This document shows positions 1 through 10,622 of a DNA stretch of 64,000 nucleotides, piece after piece. The notes beneath the pieces were generated by a model, which saw only the letters and a list, made by a program, of their open reading frames with translations, was not told where the DNA came from and made no database searches. Positions within the stretch are counted from its first letter, which is position 1; each line of letters opens with the position of its first letter. Both the position numbers and the translations under genes were made by a program. The DNA is from Brenneria izbisi (lineage in GTDB: Bacteria; Pseudomonadota; Gammaproteobacteria; Enterobacterales; Enterobacteriaceae), in contig NZ_JAMPJU010000001.1 in the NCBI RefSeq assembly GCF_025840185.1, positions 434,001 to 498,000 of the forward strand. Reading direction: 5' to 3'.

Positions 1-3
1 CAT

Positions 4-26
4 AAAAAAGGCCAGACAATCTGGCC
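4..26 (-). terminator. Rho-independent terminator of cysB
   Basis: Read on the minus strand, a 7-bp stem (GGCCAGA with TCTGGCC, 3-nt loop) is followed by a run of six T. It lies about 30 bases past the cysB stop codon, so it fits as the end of the cysB transcript. Confidence 0.8.
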
Positions 27-58
27 CTCTTTAATACCACAGCGATACCACGGCGGCT

Positions 59-1300
<1,242 letters not shown>

Positions 1301-1327
1301 AAAAAAACCAGCCTAAAAAGGCTGGCT
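1301..1327 (-). terminator. Rho-independent terminator of topA
   Basis: On the minus strand an AGCCAGCC/GGCTGGTT stem with a short A/T loop runs straight into seven T. It sits about 30 bases beyond the topA stop and upstream of the cysB promoter region. Confidence 0.85.
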
Positions 1328-1359
1328 CAGGTTAATCCGCGGCATTATCAGGCATTGGC

Positions 1360-3957
1360 TTACTTCTTGCCTTCCACCCATTTGCCCTCAACATAGAACG
1401 CTGTCCAGCCGGTAGCCTTGCCGTCTTTTTCCGAAGAGACATATTGTTGCTTGGTCTTACGGCTAAAGCGCACCTGAGTTTTGTTGCCGTCTTTATCCAC
1501 TGCCGGGGCATCGGCCAGATAACGCAGTTTTTCAGGCAGCCGATCTTTGAAGCGTTGTAATTCTTCAACCAGCGGCGCACGCGTCTCACGGGATTTCGGG
1601 AACGTATTGGCAGCCAGGAATACGCCTGCGGCGCCATCCCGTAATACGAAATAGGCATCCGATTTTTCGCATGGCAGTTCAGGCAACGGCACCGGATCTT
1701 CTTTCGGCGGCGCGACGTCGCCATTGCGTAAAATTTTACGTGTGTTGCTGCAAGTGTCATTGGTGCAGGCCATATACTTGCCGAAACGTCCCATTTTGAG
1801 ATGCATTTCCGAACCGCATTTTTCGCACTCGACAACCGGGCCGTCATAACCTTTGATACGGAATTCGCCCTCTTCAATGTCATAGCCATCGCAAGCCGGG
1901 TTATTACCGCATACATGCAGCTTGCGTTGATTATCGATCAGGTAGCTGTCCATCGCGGTGCCGCATTTCGCACAACGGCGGCGAGCGCGCAAGGCATTGG
2001 TTTCGGCCTCATCCCCTTCCAGCACATTCAGCACTTCGGCTTCCGGGATCAGGTTAATGGTGGTTTTGCAGCGTTCTTTCGGCGGCAGCGCATAGCCGGA
2101 ACAACCAAGGAATACCCCGGTACTGGCAGTACGTATCCCCATTTGGCGTCCGCAAGTCGGGCAGTCGATGCTGGTCATCACCATCTGGTTTGGCCGCATA
2201 CCGCCCGCTTCCGGGTCCTGCTCCGCGGTTTCCAACTGCTTGCTGAATTCGGCAAAAAATTCATCCAGAACCGCTTTCCATTCCGCCTGATTATTTGCCA
2301 CCTGATCGAGGCTGCTTTCCATCCGTGCGGTGAAATCATAATTCATCAGTTCGCGGAAGTTCTCTTCCAGACGATCGGTAACAATTTCGCCCATTTTTTC
2401 GGCGTAAAAACGACGGTTTTCTACCCGTACATAACCACGATCCTGAATGGTTGAAATGATGGAGGCATACGTGGACGGTCGTCCAATCCCACGTTTTTCC
2501 AGTTCTTTTACCAATGAAGCGTCGCTGTAACGCGCTGGCGGCTTGGTAAAGTGCTGACCGGGCAACAGTTTCTGCAATGCAAGCGATTCGCCCACCGCCA
2601 CGGTCGGCAAAGTCCGATCCTCATCGTTTTTACGCAGCGCGGGCATGACTTTCGTCCAGCCGTCAAAGCGTAAAGTTCGGCCTCTGGCTCGCAGTTGGTA
2701 GCCTGCGGCTTCAACAATCAGGGTTGTGGAGTCATATTGCGCGGGCGTCATCTGACAGGCGACAAACTGACGCCAAATCAGTTGATACAGTTTCTGCGCA
2801 TCGGCTTCCATGTCTTTCAGGTTATCCGCCAACACTTTCACATCGGAAGGACGGATCGCTTCGTGCGCTTCCTGTGAATTCTCTTTACTGCTGTAGTGAT
2901 TCGCCGCCTCAGGCAGATAGCGCTTACCGAATTCATCGCTGATGTACTCGCGCGCCATAGTTAACGCATCCAGACTCAGGTTGGTCGAGTCAGTACGCAT
3001 ATAGGTGATGTAGCCCGCTTCATACAAGCGCTGCGCCATCATCATGGTTTTTTTCACGCCAAAACCAAGACGAGTGCTGGCGGCCTGCTGTAGCGTCGAG
3101 GTAATGAACGGCGCGCCGGGTTTACTGCTGGTGGGTTTATCCTCACGCTCAGCGACCACATAGCTGGCTTTTTCCAACAGGCTGACGGCGGCCTCGGTCT
3201 GCGCCTTGTTAACCGGCTTAAACGGCTTGCCGCTGTAATGCGTGACCTGCATTTGTAGTTGGGCGGCATTGCCTGACAATAAATCCGCATGCAATTCCCA
3301 ATATTCTTCCGGCACAAAGGCTTTGATTTCGCGTTCACGCTCCACGATCAGGCGCACTGCCACAGACTGTACGCGCCCGGCTGACAAGCCGCGGGCGATC
3401 TTTTTCCACAGCAGCGGCGAAACCATGTACCCCACCACGCGATCCATAAAACGGCGCGCCTGCTGTGCATTCACACGATCGATATTCAACTTGTCCGGTT
3501 TTTGGAACGCTTGCTGAATGGCATTTTTGGTGATTTCGTTGAACACCACGCGGCTGAAGCGCTTGTCGTCACCGCCAATGATTTCCCGCAGGTGCCAGGC
3601 AATGGCTTCCCCTTCGCGATCAAGGTCGGTTGCGAGATAGATATGTTCGGCGTTTTCAGCCAACGTTTTCAGTTCGGAAACGACTTTTTCCTTACCAGGC
3701 AGAATCTCATAATGGGCTTTCCAGTCATGATAAGGATCGACGCCCATACGGTTGACCAAGGCGGATTTTTCATCCTTTTTAACCGTTTTTTTCGTTTTGT
3801 CTTTGGTTGAGTCCGCGCTCTTTTTACTGACAGAGCCACTGGTCGGCAAATCGCGCACATGACCGACGCTGGATTTAACCACATAGTCATTGCCAAGATA
3901 CTTATTAATTGTTTTGGCTTTTGCCGGGGACTCGACGATTACGAGAGCTTTTCCCAT
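1360..3957 (-). CDS. topA: DNA topoisomerase I (type IA)
   Basis: TopA relaxes negative supercoils by single-strand cleavage and strand passage. The product from ATG 3957 is 865 residues, the same as the E. coli enzyme, and begins [14 protein letters not shown], the start of the TOPRIM domain. The catalytic tyrosine lies in [10 protein letters not shown]. The C-terminal third has three tetra-cysteine zinc ribbons (CPTC..., CAKC..., CEKC...) followed by a basic tail. A longer frame extends 23 codons upstream to 4026, but the shorter start matches the family and has an AGG-type ribosome site. Neighbours cysB and yciN/sohB match the E. coli locus. Confidence 0.97.
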   Translation of the reverse strand: MGKALVIVESPAKAKTINKYLGNDYVVKSSVGHVRDLPTSGSVSKKSADSTKDKTKKTVKKDEKSALVNRMGVDPYHDWKAHYEILPGKEKVVSELKTLAENAEHIYLATDLDREGEAIAWHLREIIGGDDKRFSRVVFNEITKNAIQQAFQKPDKLNIDRVNAQQARRFMDRVVGYMVSPLLWKKIARGLSAGRVQSVAVRLIVEREREIKAFVPEEYWELHADLLSGNAAQLQMQVTHYSGKPFKPVNKAQTEAAVSLLEKASYVVAEREDKPTSSKPGAPFITSTLQQAASTRLGFGVKKTMMMAQRLYEAGYITYMRTDSTNLSLDALTMAREYISDEFGKRYLPEAANHYSSKENSQEAHEAIRPSDVKVLADNLKDMEADAQKLYQLIWRQFVACQMTPAQYDSTTLIVEAAGYQLRARGRTLRFDGWTKVMPALRKNDEDRTLPTVAVGESLALQKLLPGQHFTKPPARYSDASLVKELEKRGIGRPSTYASIISTIQDRGYVRVENRRFYAEKMGEIVTDRLEENFRELMNYDFTARMESSLDQVANNQAEWKAVLDEFFAEFSKQLETAEQDPEAGGMRPNQMVMTSIDCPTCGRQMGIRTASTGVFLGCSGYALPPKERCKTTINLIPEAEVLNVLEGDEAETNALRARRRCAKCGTAMDSYLIDNQRKLHVCGNNPACDGYDIEEGEFRIKGYDGPVVECEKCGSEMHLKMGRFGKYMACTNDTCSNTRKILRNGDVAPPKEDPVPLPELPCEKSDAYFVLRDGAAGVFLAANTFPKSRETRAPLVEELQRFKDRLPEKLRYLADAPAVDKDGNKTQVRFSRKTKQQYVSSEKDGKATGWTAFYVEGKWVEGKK

Positions 3958-4482
3958 ATGTCCTATTACCTGCTTGATTCTTCTGAAAATCAGATAGCTT
4001 TTGGGGGCATTCGCCGGAAAAACCAAGGCGGATGCTCGATTAATGACGGATTACGGCGTTGCGTATTTATCCTGCGTGGGTGAGTCTTTTTTTCAACGCG
4101 ACGCCCGTAACCCTCTATTCCGTATGAATATTAACGTTCTCTGCCGCTACATTAAATCAGTGCAGACAGCCATGACGTAAAGAAATTATTCCACTCATGG
4201 CAGAAAATCCCACACTCTACCTGATAAATAACGCCACGCAACCTAATTAGCATGGAAACGTCGTTTTAGCCAATTCAGACTGAAAGCGCCATCGACAGGC
4301 AAGTGTTTAAAACCTGGCGCATTTGCGATGCCATCACGTCGCGCAGTACAATCGTCCCATCATGAAAAACATCACCATCGTTCTGAATGTTTTGCACCGT
4401 CGATATCCCGTTCTCTCAGGCCTTGACGATTGTACTGGCGTAAAAAACGATGATTAAGTTTCAATGCAGGAGTAGGTAATCC
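3958..4482. other. topA-yciN divergent intergenic region with inverted repeats
   Basis: This 525-bp gap should hold the promoters of topA (leftward) and yciN (rightward). No gene is credible here. A perfect 13-bp inverted repeat (CAGTACAATCGTC at 4344-4356, GACGATTGTACTG at 4425-4437) encloses 68 bp just upstream of yciN. A weaker GCGCCA...TGGCGC pair lies at 4286-4320. Confidence 0.6.
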
Positions 4483-4752
4483 ATGACAGATGCATCTCAG
4501 GTACATGAAGAAAAATCCCCGATTGACCGTCAACGCTTGCTGGCGGAGGCTAACGGCATTATTCAAAATCACGACGATTACCTGCACGGCATGATCGCCG
4601 ACAGTGTAGAACAAAAAAATGGCGTACTGGTTTTCCGCGGCGAGTTTTTCCTTGATGACAATGGGTTGCCAACGCTGAAAACCACCGCGGTTTTCAACAT
4701 GTTTAAACATCTGGCCCATGTGCTGTCAGAAAAATATTATCTGACCGATTAA
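4483..4752 (+). CDS. yciN: YciN family protein
   Basis: This 89-residue cytoplasmic protein belongs to a family of unknown function (DUF2498). The C-terminal half is highly conserved ([15 protein letters not shown]), and the N-terminus is a few residues longer than in E. coli. An AGGAG ribosome site precedes the ATG. It is transcribed away from topA and converges on sohB, as in E. coli. No signal peptide or membrane segment is visible. Its function cannot be inferred from the sequence. Confidence 0.93.
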   Translation: MTDASQVHEEKSPIDRQRLLAEANGIIQNHDDYLHGMIADSVEQKNGVLVFRGEFFLDDNGLPTLKTTAVFNMFKHLAHVLSEKYYLTD

Positions 4753-4806
4753 AAGCAAATCGTCCGCGTTGATTCGCGGGCGACGGCGGCAGATGCGATC
4801 AACGCT

Positions 4807-5853
4807 TTACAGCAGCGGGTTGTTTCCACGCTGCCACCAGCGCAGCATCAAACGCGCCGTGGTTTCCCCCGCACTCCCCATCAGACGATCAATCAGACGT
4901 TTACGCCGCGTGTAACGGACACTGAGTACCTCGTGGTTCTCCAGTTCGGCAATCAGTAAATCATCACTGGTGCCGATCGCGTCAACCAGCCCCAGGTCTT
5001 TGGCCTGAGAACCAAACCAGTGCTCGCCGGTTGCGACGGCGTCAATATCCAGAGCAGGACGCATATCCTGTACAAACTGCTTGAATAGCTGGTGCGTAAC
5101 GTTCAAATCCGCCTGAAATTTCTCCCGTCCGGCTTCGGTGTTTTCACCAAACAGGGTCAACGTACGTTTGAACTCGCCCGCGGTATGCAATTCAACATCA
5201 ATATCCTTGTTCTTCAATAAGCGATTGAAGTTGGGAATTTGCGCGACCACGCCAATCGAACCCAGAATGGCAAAGGGTGCGGCTACAATGCGATCGGCCA
5301 CACACGCCATCATATAGCCACCGCTGGCGGCCACTTTATCGACCGCGACCGTCAGGCGCACGCCGCCCTGACGCAAGCGTTGCAGTTGTGATGCGGCCAG
5401 CCCATAGCCATGCACCACGCCCCCCGGACTTTCCAGACGCAGCAGCACTTCATCCTGAGGTTTCGCCACCGCCAGCACAGCGGAGATCTCCTCACGTAAC
5501 GAGCTCACCTCGCCGGCATCCATACTGCCGTTGAAATCCAGTACATAGAGGCAAGGTTTGACGCTTTTCCCCTCACCTCGCTTCGCGCGCTGTTTATCCT
5601 GTCTGGCGGACGCTTTTCCTTTCTTTTTTTCCTGTTTGAATAACAGTTTACGCTCAGCGTCATTCATACAGGCCGCTTGCATTTCCCGTTGCATATCCCG
5701 GTACTGTTCGCTCAGGTTAACCACCTGCAATTCACCTTTCTGCTGGCGCTTGCGCTGCGACAGACCAAATGCCAGAACCACCAGCGCGCCGAACGTCGCC
5801 ACGATGGTGAGCGCTTTAGCCAGGAATAAACCATACTGAGAAAGTAATTCCAC
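4807..5853 (-). CDS. sohB: SohB, inner-membrane S49 family peptidase
   Basis: SohB is a predicted membrane-anchored serine protease related to SppA. The 348-residue product has one N-terminal membrane segment (about residues 8-30), a charged linker, and an S49 domain. The nucleophile serine is in AASGGYMMA and the likely catalytic lysine in EFKRTL. I chose the GTG start at 5853 because the protein then begins (M)ELLSQYGLFLAK like E. coli SohB, and GAGGG lies about 9 bases upstream. An in-frame ATG at 5868 and a longer frame to 5907 have weaker ribosome sites. The gene converges with yciN. Confidence 0.93.
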   Translation of the reverse strand: MELLSQYGLFLAKALTIVATFGALVVLAFGLSQRKRQQKGELQVVNLSEQYRDMQREMQAACMNDAERKLLFKQEKKKGKASARQDKQRAKRGEGKSVKPCLYVLDFNGSMDAGEVSSLREEISAVLAVAKPQDEVLLRLESPGGVVHGYGLAASQLQRLRQGGVRLTVAVDKVAASGGYMMACVADRIVAAPFAILGSIGVVAQIPNFNRLLKNKDIDVELHTAGEFKRTLTLFGENTEAGREKFQADLNVTHQLFKQFVQDMRPALDIDAVATGEHWFGSQAKDLGLVDAIGTSDDLLIAELENHEVLSVRYTRRKRLIDRLMGSAGETTARLMLRWWQRGNNPLL

Positions 5854-6224
5854 AAATACCGCCCTCATTAACGGAGTGTTGAATAGGATGTTGATTATGC
5901 CAACCAACTACGACGTCAGCGTTGTGCGCTAAACCGTTAAGCTAACTGATGGCGCGCCATAAGGCGATGTTATTCACACCGTTTGCGCGCTTTCCGCTGT
6001 TTTTTGCCGCACCCGCCATAAGAAATGGCGCCACTCTCATTGAAAACGCGTGTTATTTAAGGCATAACTCCCTCATTCTCATTTCTCATCCTGATTGGAT
6101 ATCTTTTTTAAGTTTCAGCCGGATACCGTGCAGTAGCGCGATGGCACACCGCTCAGTCAAGGTATCTGGCAGGTTTGTCATCTGAAACGCGGCATTCTTA
6201 TCGCTGCGGTAAGAGGAATTTTCC
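5854..6224. other. sohB-yciK divergent intergenic region
   Basis: A 371-bp gap between divergent genes that must hold both promoters. No RNA gene, strong repeat or convincing operator was seen. Confidence 0.4.
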
Positions 6225-6986
6225 GTGCACTATCAACCTAAAAACGACCTGCTGCAAGATCGCATCATTCTGGTCACCGGCGCAGGCGACGGTATCGGTC
6301 GCGAAGCGGCCCTGACCTATGCCCGCTTTGGCGCACGTCTTGTACTGTTTGGCCGAACAGAAAGCAAACTTCAGGCCGTGAAACAGCAAATCTCGCAGAC
6401 GCCTGGCGCAGAACCCCACATCATTGTCTGCGACATGTTGACCACCGATTCAGAACAGTTTTTCCACATCGCCGACCAACTGGCGCAGGCGATCCCGCAT
6501 CTGGATGGCGTGCTGCACAACGCCGGCTTGCTTGGCGACATCGCCCTGATGACGGAACAATCCGTCGATACCTGGCATCAAGTCATGCAGGTCAACGTCA
6601 ATGCGACGTTTATGCTGACCCAGGCGTTGTTGCCGTTATTATTGAAATCACCCAGCGCGTCGCTGATTTTCACCAGTTCCAGCGTCGGGCGTCAGGGACG
6701 TGCCGGCTGGGGCGCTTATTCAGTATCAAAATTCGCAACCGAAGGCATGATGCAGGTGCTGGCGGAAGAATATCGTCACAGTCCTCTGCGCGTGAACTGC
6801 ATCAACCCCGGCGGTACGCGCACCGCCATGCGCGCCAGCGCTTTCCCGGAAGAAGACCCGGATAAACTGAAAACGCCGGCGGATATCATGCCGCTATACC
6901 TTTATTTGATGGGTGACGACAGCCGCCGGAAAACCGGTATAAGCTTTGACGCCCAACCCGGCAGAAAAGCCGGGGCCGCCGAATAA
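6225..6986 (+). CDS. yciK: YciK, short-chain dehydrogenase/reductase
   Basis: A cytoplasmic Rossmann-fold oxidoreductase of the SDR family with unknown physiological substrate. It has the cofactor motif TGAGDGIG near residue 18, NAG in the middle, and the catalytic YSVSK motif. Its 253 residues match the E. coli protein end to end. The start is GTG with AGAGGAA seven to eight bases upstream, and the first residues HYQPK match E. coli. It is followed 17 bp later by btuR, so the two are probably cotranscribed. Confidence 0.93.
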   Translation: MHYQPKNDLLQDRIILVTGAGDGIGREAALTYARFGARLVLFGRTESKLQAVKQQISQTPGAEPHIIVCDMLTTDSEQFFHIADQLAQAIPHLDGVLHNAGLLGDIALMTEQSVDTWHQVMQVNVNATFMLTQALLPLLLKSPSASLIFTSSSVGRQGRAGWGAYSVSKFATEGMMQVLAEEYRHSPLRVNCINPGGTRTAMRASAFPEEDPDKLKTPADIMPLYLYLMGDDSRRKTGISFDAQPGRKAGAAE

Positions 6987-7003
6987 CCAAACGAGAACAT
7001 CAG

Positions 7004-7594
7004 ATGAGCGATGAACGTCACCAACAACGTCAACAACGCATTAAAGAACGCGTGGACGCCCGTATTGCCGCCGCCAGTAAAATCCGCGGCATCCTGATTA
7101 TCTTTACAGGAAACGGAAAAGGAAAAACCACCGCCGCCTTTGGTACGGTGACCCGCGCTATCGGTCACGATTTGCGCGCAGGCGTGATTCAGTTTATCAA
7201 AGGCGACTGGCCGAACGGCGAAAAGAACCTGTTGCAGAAGCACGGCGTGGAGTTTCAGGTCATGGCTACCGGTTTTACCTGGGAAACCCAGAACCGCCAG
7301 ACAGATACCGCGGCGGCGTTGAGCGTCTGGCAACACGGCAAGCGTATGCTGGCTGATTCGCAATTGGATCTGGTGGTGCTTGATGAACTGACTTACATGG
7401 TAAGTTATGGCTATCTGGAACTGGATGAGGTGGTTGATGCCTTGAACCAGCGCCCTGCCGGACAAACCGTGATTATCACCGGACGCGGCTGTCATCGAGA
7501 TTTACTGGACATGGCCGATACCGTGACCGAGATGCGTCCGGTCAAACATGCATTTGATGCGGGAATCAAAGCTCAGCAGGGAATTGACTGGTGA
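7004..7594 (+). CDS. btuR: Corrinoid adenosyltransferase
   Basis: BtuR (CobA/CobO type) transfers the adenosyl group of ATP to cob(I)alamin and other corrinoids, giving adenosylcobalamin. The 196-residue product has the P-loop GNGKGKTT near residue 37 and the LDELTY motif of the family. It lies 17 bp after yciK and ends facing rluB. No B12 riboswitch is visible upstream. The order yciK-btuR-(rluB) is the same as in E. coli. Confidence 0.95.
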   Translation: MSDERHQQRQQRIKERVDARIAAASKIRGILIIFTGNGKGKTTAAFGTVTRAIGHDLRAGVIQFIKGDWPNGEKNLLQKHGVEFQVMATGFTWETQNRQTDTAAALSVWQHGKRMLADSQLDLVVLDELTYMVSYGYLELDEVVDALNQRPAGQTVIITGRGCHRDLLDMADTVTEMRPVKHAFDAGIKAQQGIDW

Positions 7595-7651
7595 ACTCAG
7601 CCGTTGAGCGTGATCGCCGAACCAGCGGAAATCACGCGCAACGTCAGAAGA

Positions 7652-8536
7652 TTAAGCGTTACGCCTGGATTTTGGCGAGGCGCGTCTGGTCGGCGCCGAA
7701 CTAATCTTGCTATGGCGTTTAACCGCCCGACGAATTTGATTGGCTTTTACCCGGCGACGTTCCCGCTCAACAGGCAGTTTGGTCACGGTTTCCGGCGGCA
7801 ACTGCACCAGTTTACGCAGGTAGTTGACGTCATCGAGCTTCATTTCCGTCCAACCGCCGCGCGGCAAACCTTTAGGCAATTGAATGTCGCCATAACGCAC
7901 GCGGATCAAGCGGCTAACCTGAACGTCCACCGCTTCCCACAGACGACGAACTTCACGGTTACGCCCTTCTGTCAGCGTCACGTTATACCACTGGTTAAGC
8001 CCTTCGCCGCCTTGATAACGGATGGTGCGAAATGATGCTGGGCCGTCTTCCAACTGCACGCCGCGGCTGAGTTGTTTGATCTTCTCATCGTTGATTTCGC
8101 CAAATACCCGCACCGCGTATTCACGCTCGACTTCATGGCTGGGGTGCATCAGACGATTGGCCAGTTCGCCATCCGTGGTAAATAACAGTAAGCCGGACGT
8201 GTTCACGTCCAGACGCCCTACCGCCACCCAGCGAGAGCCCTGAATTTTCGGTAACCGATCAAATACGGTAGGACGACCATCTGGATCGCTGCGCGTACAC
8301 AGTTCGCCTTCCGGTTTGTAATAGATCAGCACGCGGCAAACCGTTTCCTCGGTTTCCTTAACGGAAACCACGTGGCCGTCAATACGAATTTTGGTGGCTT
8401 TCGTCACTTCAACACGATCACCCAGCGTGGCGATTTTGCCGTCAACGCTAACGCGTCCCGCCTGGATAATACCTTCAATTTCACGACGCGAACCGTGACC
8501 TGCGCGCGCCAGAACTTTCTGTAGCTTTTCGCTCAT
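7652..8536 (-). CDS. rluB: 23S rRNA pseudouridine(2605) synthase
   Basis: RluB isomerises U2605 of 23S rRNA. The 294-residue product has an N-terminal S4 RNA-binding domain (about residues 1-60) and an RsuA-type catalytic domain with the aspartate in GRLDVNTSG. The C-terminus is a basic, low-complexity tail. The start at 8536 ([13 protein letters not shown]) has AGAGGT upstream and fits the family; a longer frame to 8584 lacks support. It converges with btuR. Confidence 0.94.
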   Translation of the reverse strand: MSEKLQKVLARAGHGSRREIEGIIQAGRVSVDGKIATLGDRVEVTKATKIRIDGHVVSVKETEETVCRVLIYYKPEGELCTRSDPDGRPTVFDRLPKIQGSRWVAVGRLDVNTSGLLLFTTDGELANRLMHPSHEVEREYAVRVFGEINDEKIKQLSRGVQLEDGPASFRTIRYQGGEGLNQWYNVTLTEGRNREVRRLWEAVDVQVSRLIRVRYGDIQLPKGLPRGGWTEMKLDDVNYLRKLVQLPPETVTKLPVERERRRVKANQIRRAVKRHSKISSAPTRRASPKSRRNA

Positions 8537-8722
8537 TGAGCAACCTCTAAGTGTCGCCTTCCCAGGCGTCGGGGGGAATAACAAAACGCTGTTATAATTC
8601 AGTGAATTACGTAGAAATCATGCGTTATAAAAAAGACTGGCGCGATTATACAGCGATTCGCGCCGTTTGTATGCCAATTCATTTGCAGACTGATGGTTGC
8701 TGTTGTCTGGATAGCGCCGCAC

Positions 8723-9343
8723 TTACAGGAATGGCGTGATATCGCCCGTGCCTTCGCGAGTAATTTTCGGCGACGACTCGGTTAAATCAATCACGGTGGT
8801 TGGCTGTTGCCCAAGAAAACCGCCATGAATGATCAAATCCACCTGTTTGCCCAGCGTTTCCTGAATTTCCTCTGGATCGGATTCGGCAAAGTCATTGCCC
8901 GGCAGCATCAAAGTCGTGGACATCATCGGTTCATTCAATACCGCCAGCAACGATAAGGCGATGGGATTGGACGGCACGCGCAATCCTATCGTCTTGCGCT
9001 TTTCATTCATTAGCCGACGAGGAACTTCTTTGGTCGCTTTCAGAATAAAGGTGTAATTGCCCGGCGTATTGTTTTTAATCAGACGAAAGGCGGTGTTATC
9101 AACATATGCATACGTGGACAGTTCGGACAGATCGCGACACATCAGCGTAAAGTTGTGATTGCTGTCCAACGAGCGAATACGACAGATACGCGCCATGGCG
9201 TTTTTGTCGCCCAGCATGCATCCCAACGCATAACCGGAATCAGTGGGATAGACAATCACGCCGCCTTTATGCAGAAAGTCCACGGATTGCGTAATCAATC
9301 GCAATTGTGGATTCTGCGGATGAATATAGAAAAACTGACTCAT
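8723..9343 (-). CDS. yciO: YciO, Sua5/YrdC/YwlC family protein
   Basis: A 206-residue paralogue of the threonylcarbamoyl-AMP synthase TsaC/Sua5. It keeps the fold's opening (GGVIVYPTDSGY) and the LRVPSN segment. YciO proteins bind RNA-like surfaces, but their role is not settled. It begins 25 bp after the end of rnm in the same direction, as in E. coli, so the two probably share a transcript. The start at 9343 was chosen over an upstream frame to 9385, which would overlap rnm. Confidence 0.92.
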   Translation of the reverse strand: MSQFFYIHPQNPQLRLITQSVDFLHKGGVIVYPTDSGYALGCMLGDKNAMARICRIRSLDSNHNFTLMCRDLSELSTYAYVDNTAFRLIKNNTPGNYTFILKATKEVPRRLMNEKRKTIGLRVPSNPIALSLLAVLNEPMMSTTLMLPGNDFAESDPEEIQETLGKQVDLIIHGGFLGQQPTTVIDLTESSPKITREGTGDITPFL

Positions 9344-9368
9344 GAGATGACCTATTTCAATATGTTTT

Positions 9369-10244
9369 TCATATGTGGCCGCCATGTCCGCTTTGCGTCA
9401 ACGCCGGATGTCGCCAGACAGGTTCAACATCGGCAGGCAGCCACAATTTCCGGCCTAACTCAATCCAGGCGCAAGGCTGATGGAAGTCCGATCCCTGCGA
9501 TCCCAACAGGTGCAAATCGCGGGCATAACGCGCAAGCTGAGTACGCTCATCAGGCGCTTGCTGACATTGGGCGACTTCCATCGCCCGCCCGCCGTCTTCG
9601 GCAAACGCGGCTAGCAGGCGTTTCAGCCATTTGGCGGTCAAATCGTAACGTCCTGGGTGGGCCAAAACTGAAACACCGCCAGATTGATGAATAGCATCAA
9701 TCGCTTGCTTTATTGTACACCACTGTGGCGGAACGTAACCGGTTTTCCCCTTCGCCAGATATTTCTTGAATACCTGACTGATATTCGCGGCAACGCCAAG
9801 TTCAACCAGATAACGGGCAAAATGCGCGCGGGTGATCTGACCGCCTGACGCCAGACCGCTCGCGCCGGCCAGCGCATCCGGGATGCGGGCTTTCTCCAGC
9901 CGGACAGCGATTTGCTCCGCCCGTGCCTGGCGGGATTGCGCCTGTTGTTGCAACAGGGCGCGCAAAGCGGGATGTTCAATATCCATTCCCAGCCCCACTA
10001 TGTGAATTTCGTGATTTTCCCAGCAAGTGGAAATCTCTACGCCAGACACCAGCTGTAGCGGTAATTGCTGATGTTCAATCGTATGGCGGGCTTCCGCCAG
10101 CCCACTGGTGGTATCGTGATCGGTAATAGCGAGCACGCTCACCCGCATTTCCACCGCACGGGCGACCAGTTCGGCTGGCGTCAAGAAACCGTCCGATGCG
10201 CGGGTATGGCTATGCAGGTCATAGAGTGGAAACGACGACAACAT
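9369..10244 (-). CDS. rnm: RNase AM, PHP-domain 5'-3' exoribonuclease (YciV)
   Basis: The PHP phosphoesterase RNase AM trims 5' ends of rRNAs and removes 3',5'-bisphosphonucleotides. Metal-binding motifs are visible: YDLHSHTRASDG near the N-terminus, AITDHDT, GVEIS, LAHPGRY and GSDFHQP. The 291-residue size fits. I chose ATG 10244 (MLSSFPLYDLHSH), with GGAAGA about 11 bases upstream; further in-frame ATGs at 10280 and 10307 lack ribosome sites. It is transcribed away from the trp operon. Confidence 0.92.
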   Translation of the reverse strand: MLSSFPLYDLHSHTRASDGFLTPAELVARAVEMRVSVLAITDHDTTSGLAEARHTIEHQQLPLQLVSGVEISTCWENHEIHIVGLGMDIEHPALRALLQQQAQSRQARAEQIAVRLEKARIPDALAGASGLASGGQITRAHFARYLVELGVAANISQVFKKYLAKGKTGYVPPQWCTIKQAIDAIHQSGGVSVLAHPGRYDLTAKWLKRLLAAFAEDGGRAMEVAQCQQAPDERTQLARYARDLHLLGSQGSDFHQPCAWIELGRKLWLPADVEPVWRHPALTQSGHGGHI

Positions 10245-10390
10245 TGATTGAGATTCTTCCGGCACAAAGGTATCCAACATGAAGGCTACGCATAGATAAG
10301 GCGGCATGATGCCACTAATGCATGTTAAATGGTAATTTCATACCTGATGGCCGCATTCGTCCGTTCAATAAAATAATGTTATTCCTGTTG

Positions 10391-10423
10391 TTGACTTTTG
10401 AATCATGAACTAGTTAACTAGTA
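10391..10423 (+). promoter_or_regulatory. trp operon promoter and TrpR operator
   Basis: A -35 TTGACT (10391-10396) and a -10 TTAACT (10414-10419) are spaced by 17 bp. The -10 lies inside the perfect palindrome ACTAGTTAACTAGT (10409-10422), which is the classical TrpR operator core of E. coli. The tryptophan-loaded repressor would therefore block polymerase directly. Confidence 0.95.
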
Positions 10424-10458
10424 CGAAAGCTTGATTCACCCATCGTGAGATGATGATA

Positions 10459-10521
10459 ATGACTATGCAACAGATGATGACATTTGGCTGGTGGCGCTCT
10501 TCCCTGTCGCGGGTGGAGTAA
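10459..10521 (+). CDS. trpL: trp leader peptide
   Basis: A short frame upstream of trpE encodes about 20 residues with tandem Trp codons (TGG TGG at 10489-10494) in the context FGWWRSSLSRVE. Ribosome stalling at these codons controls the downstream attenuator. The exact start is uncertain, because in-frame ATGs occur at 10450, 10453, 10459 and 10465; I give 10459. Stop is TAA at 10519. Confidence 0.85.
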   Translation: MTMQQMMTFGWWRSSLSRVE

Positions 10522-10560
10522 TCACGCATAGCGTTTATCACAACATGCAAATATTCCCAG

Positions 10561-10585
10561 GCCCGCTTATTCAGCGGGCTTTTTT
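10561..10585 (+). terminator. trp attenuator terminator
   Basis: GCCCGCT pairs with AGCGGGC around a 5-nt loop, followed by six T. It lies between trpL and trpE and is the 3:4 attenuator hairpin of the tryptophan leader. Confidence 0.93.
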
Positions 10586-10622
10586 ATGGATTCAATGATA
10601 CGGAATGATACAGGTCGCAATA

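Noticed and set aside
1801-2454. A 217-codon open frame opposite topA
   Set aside because: It mirrors the topA C-terminal coding region and shows no independent support.
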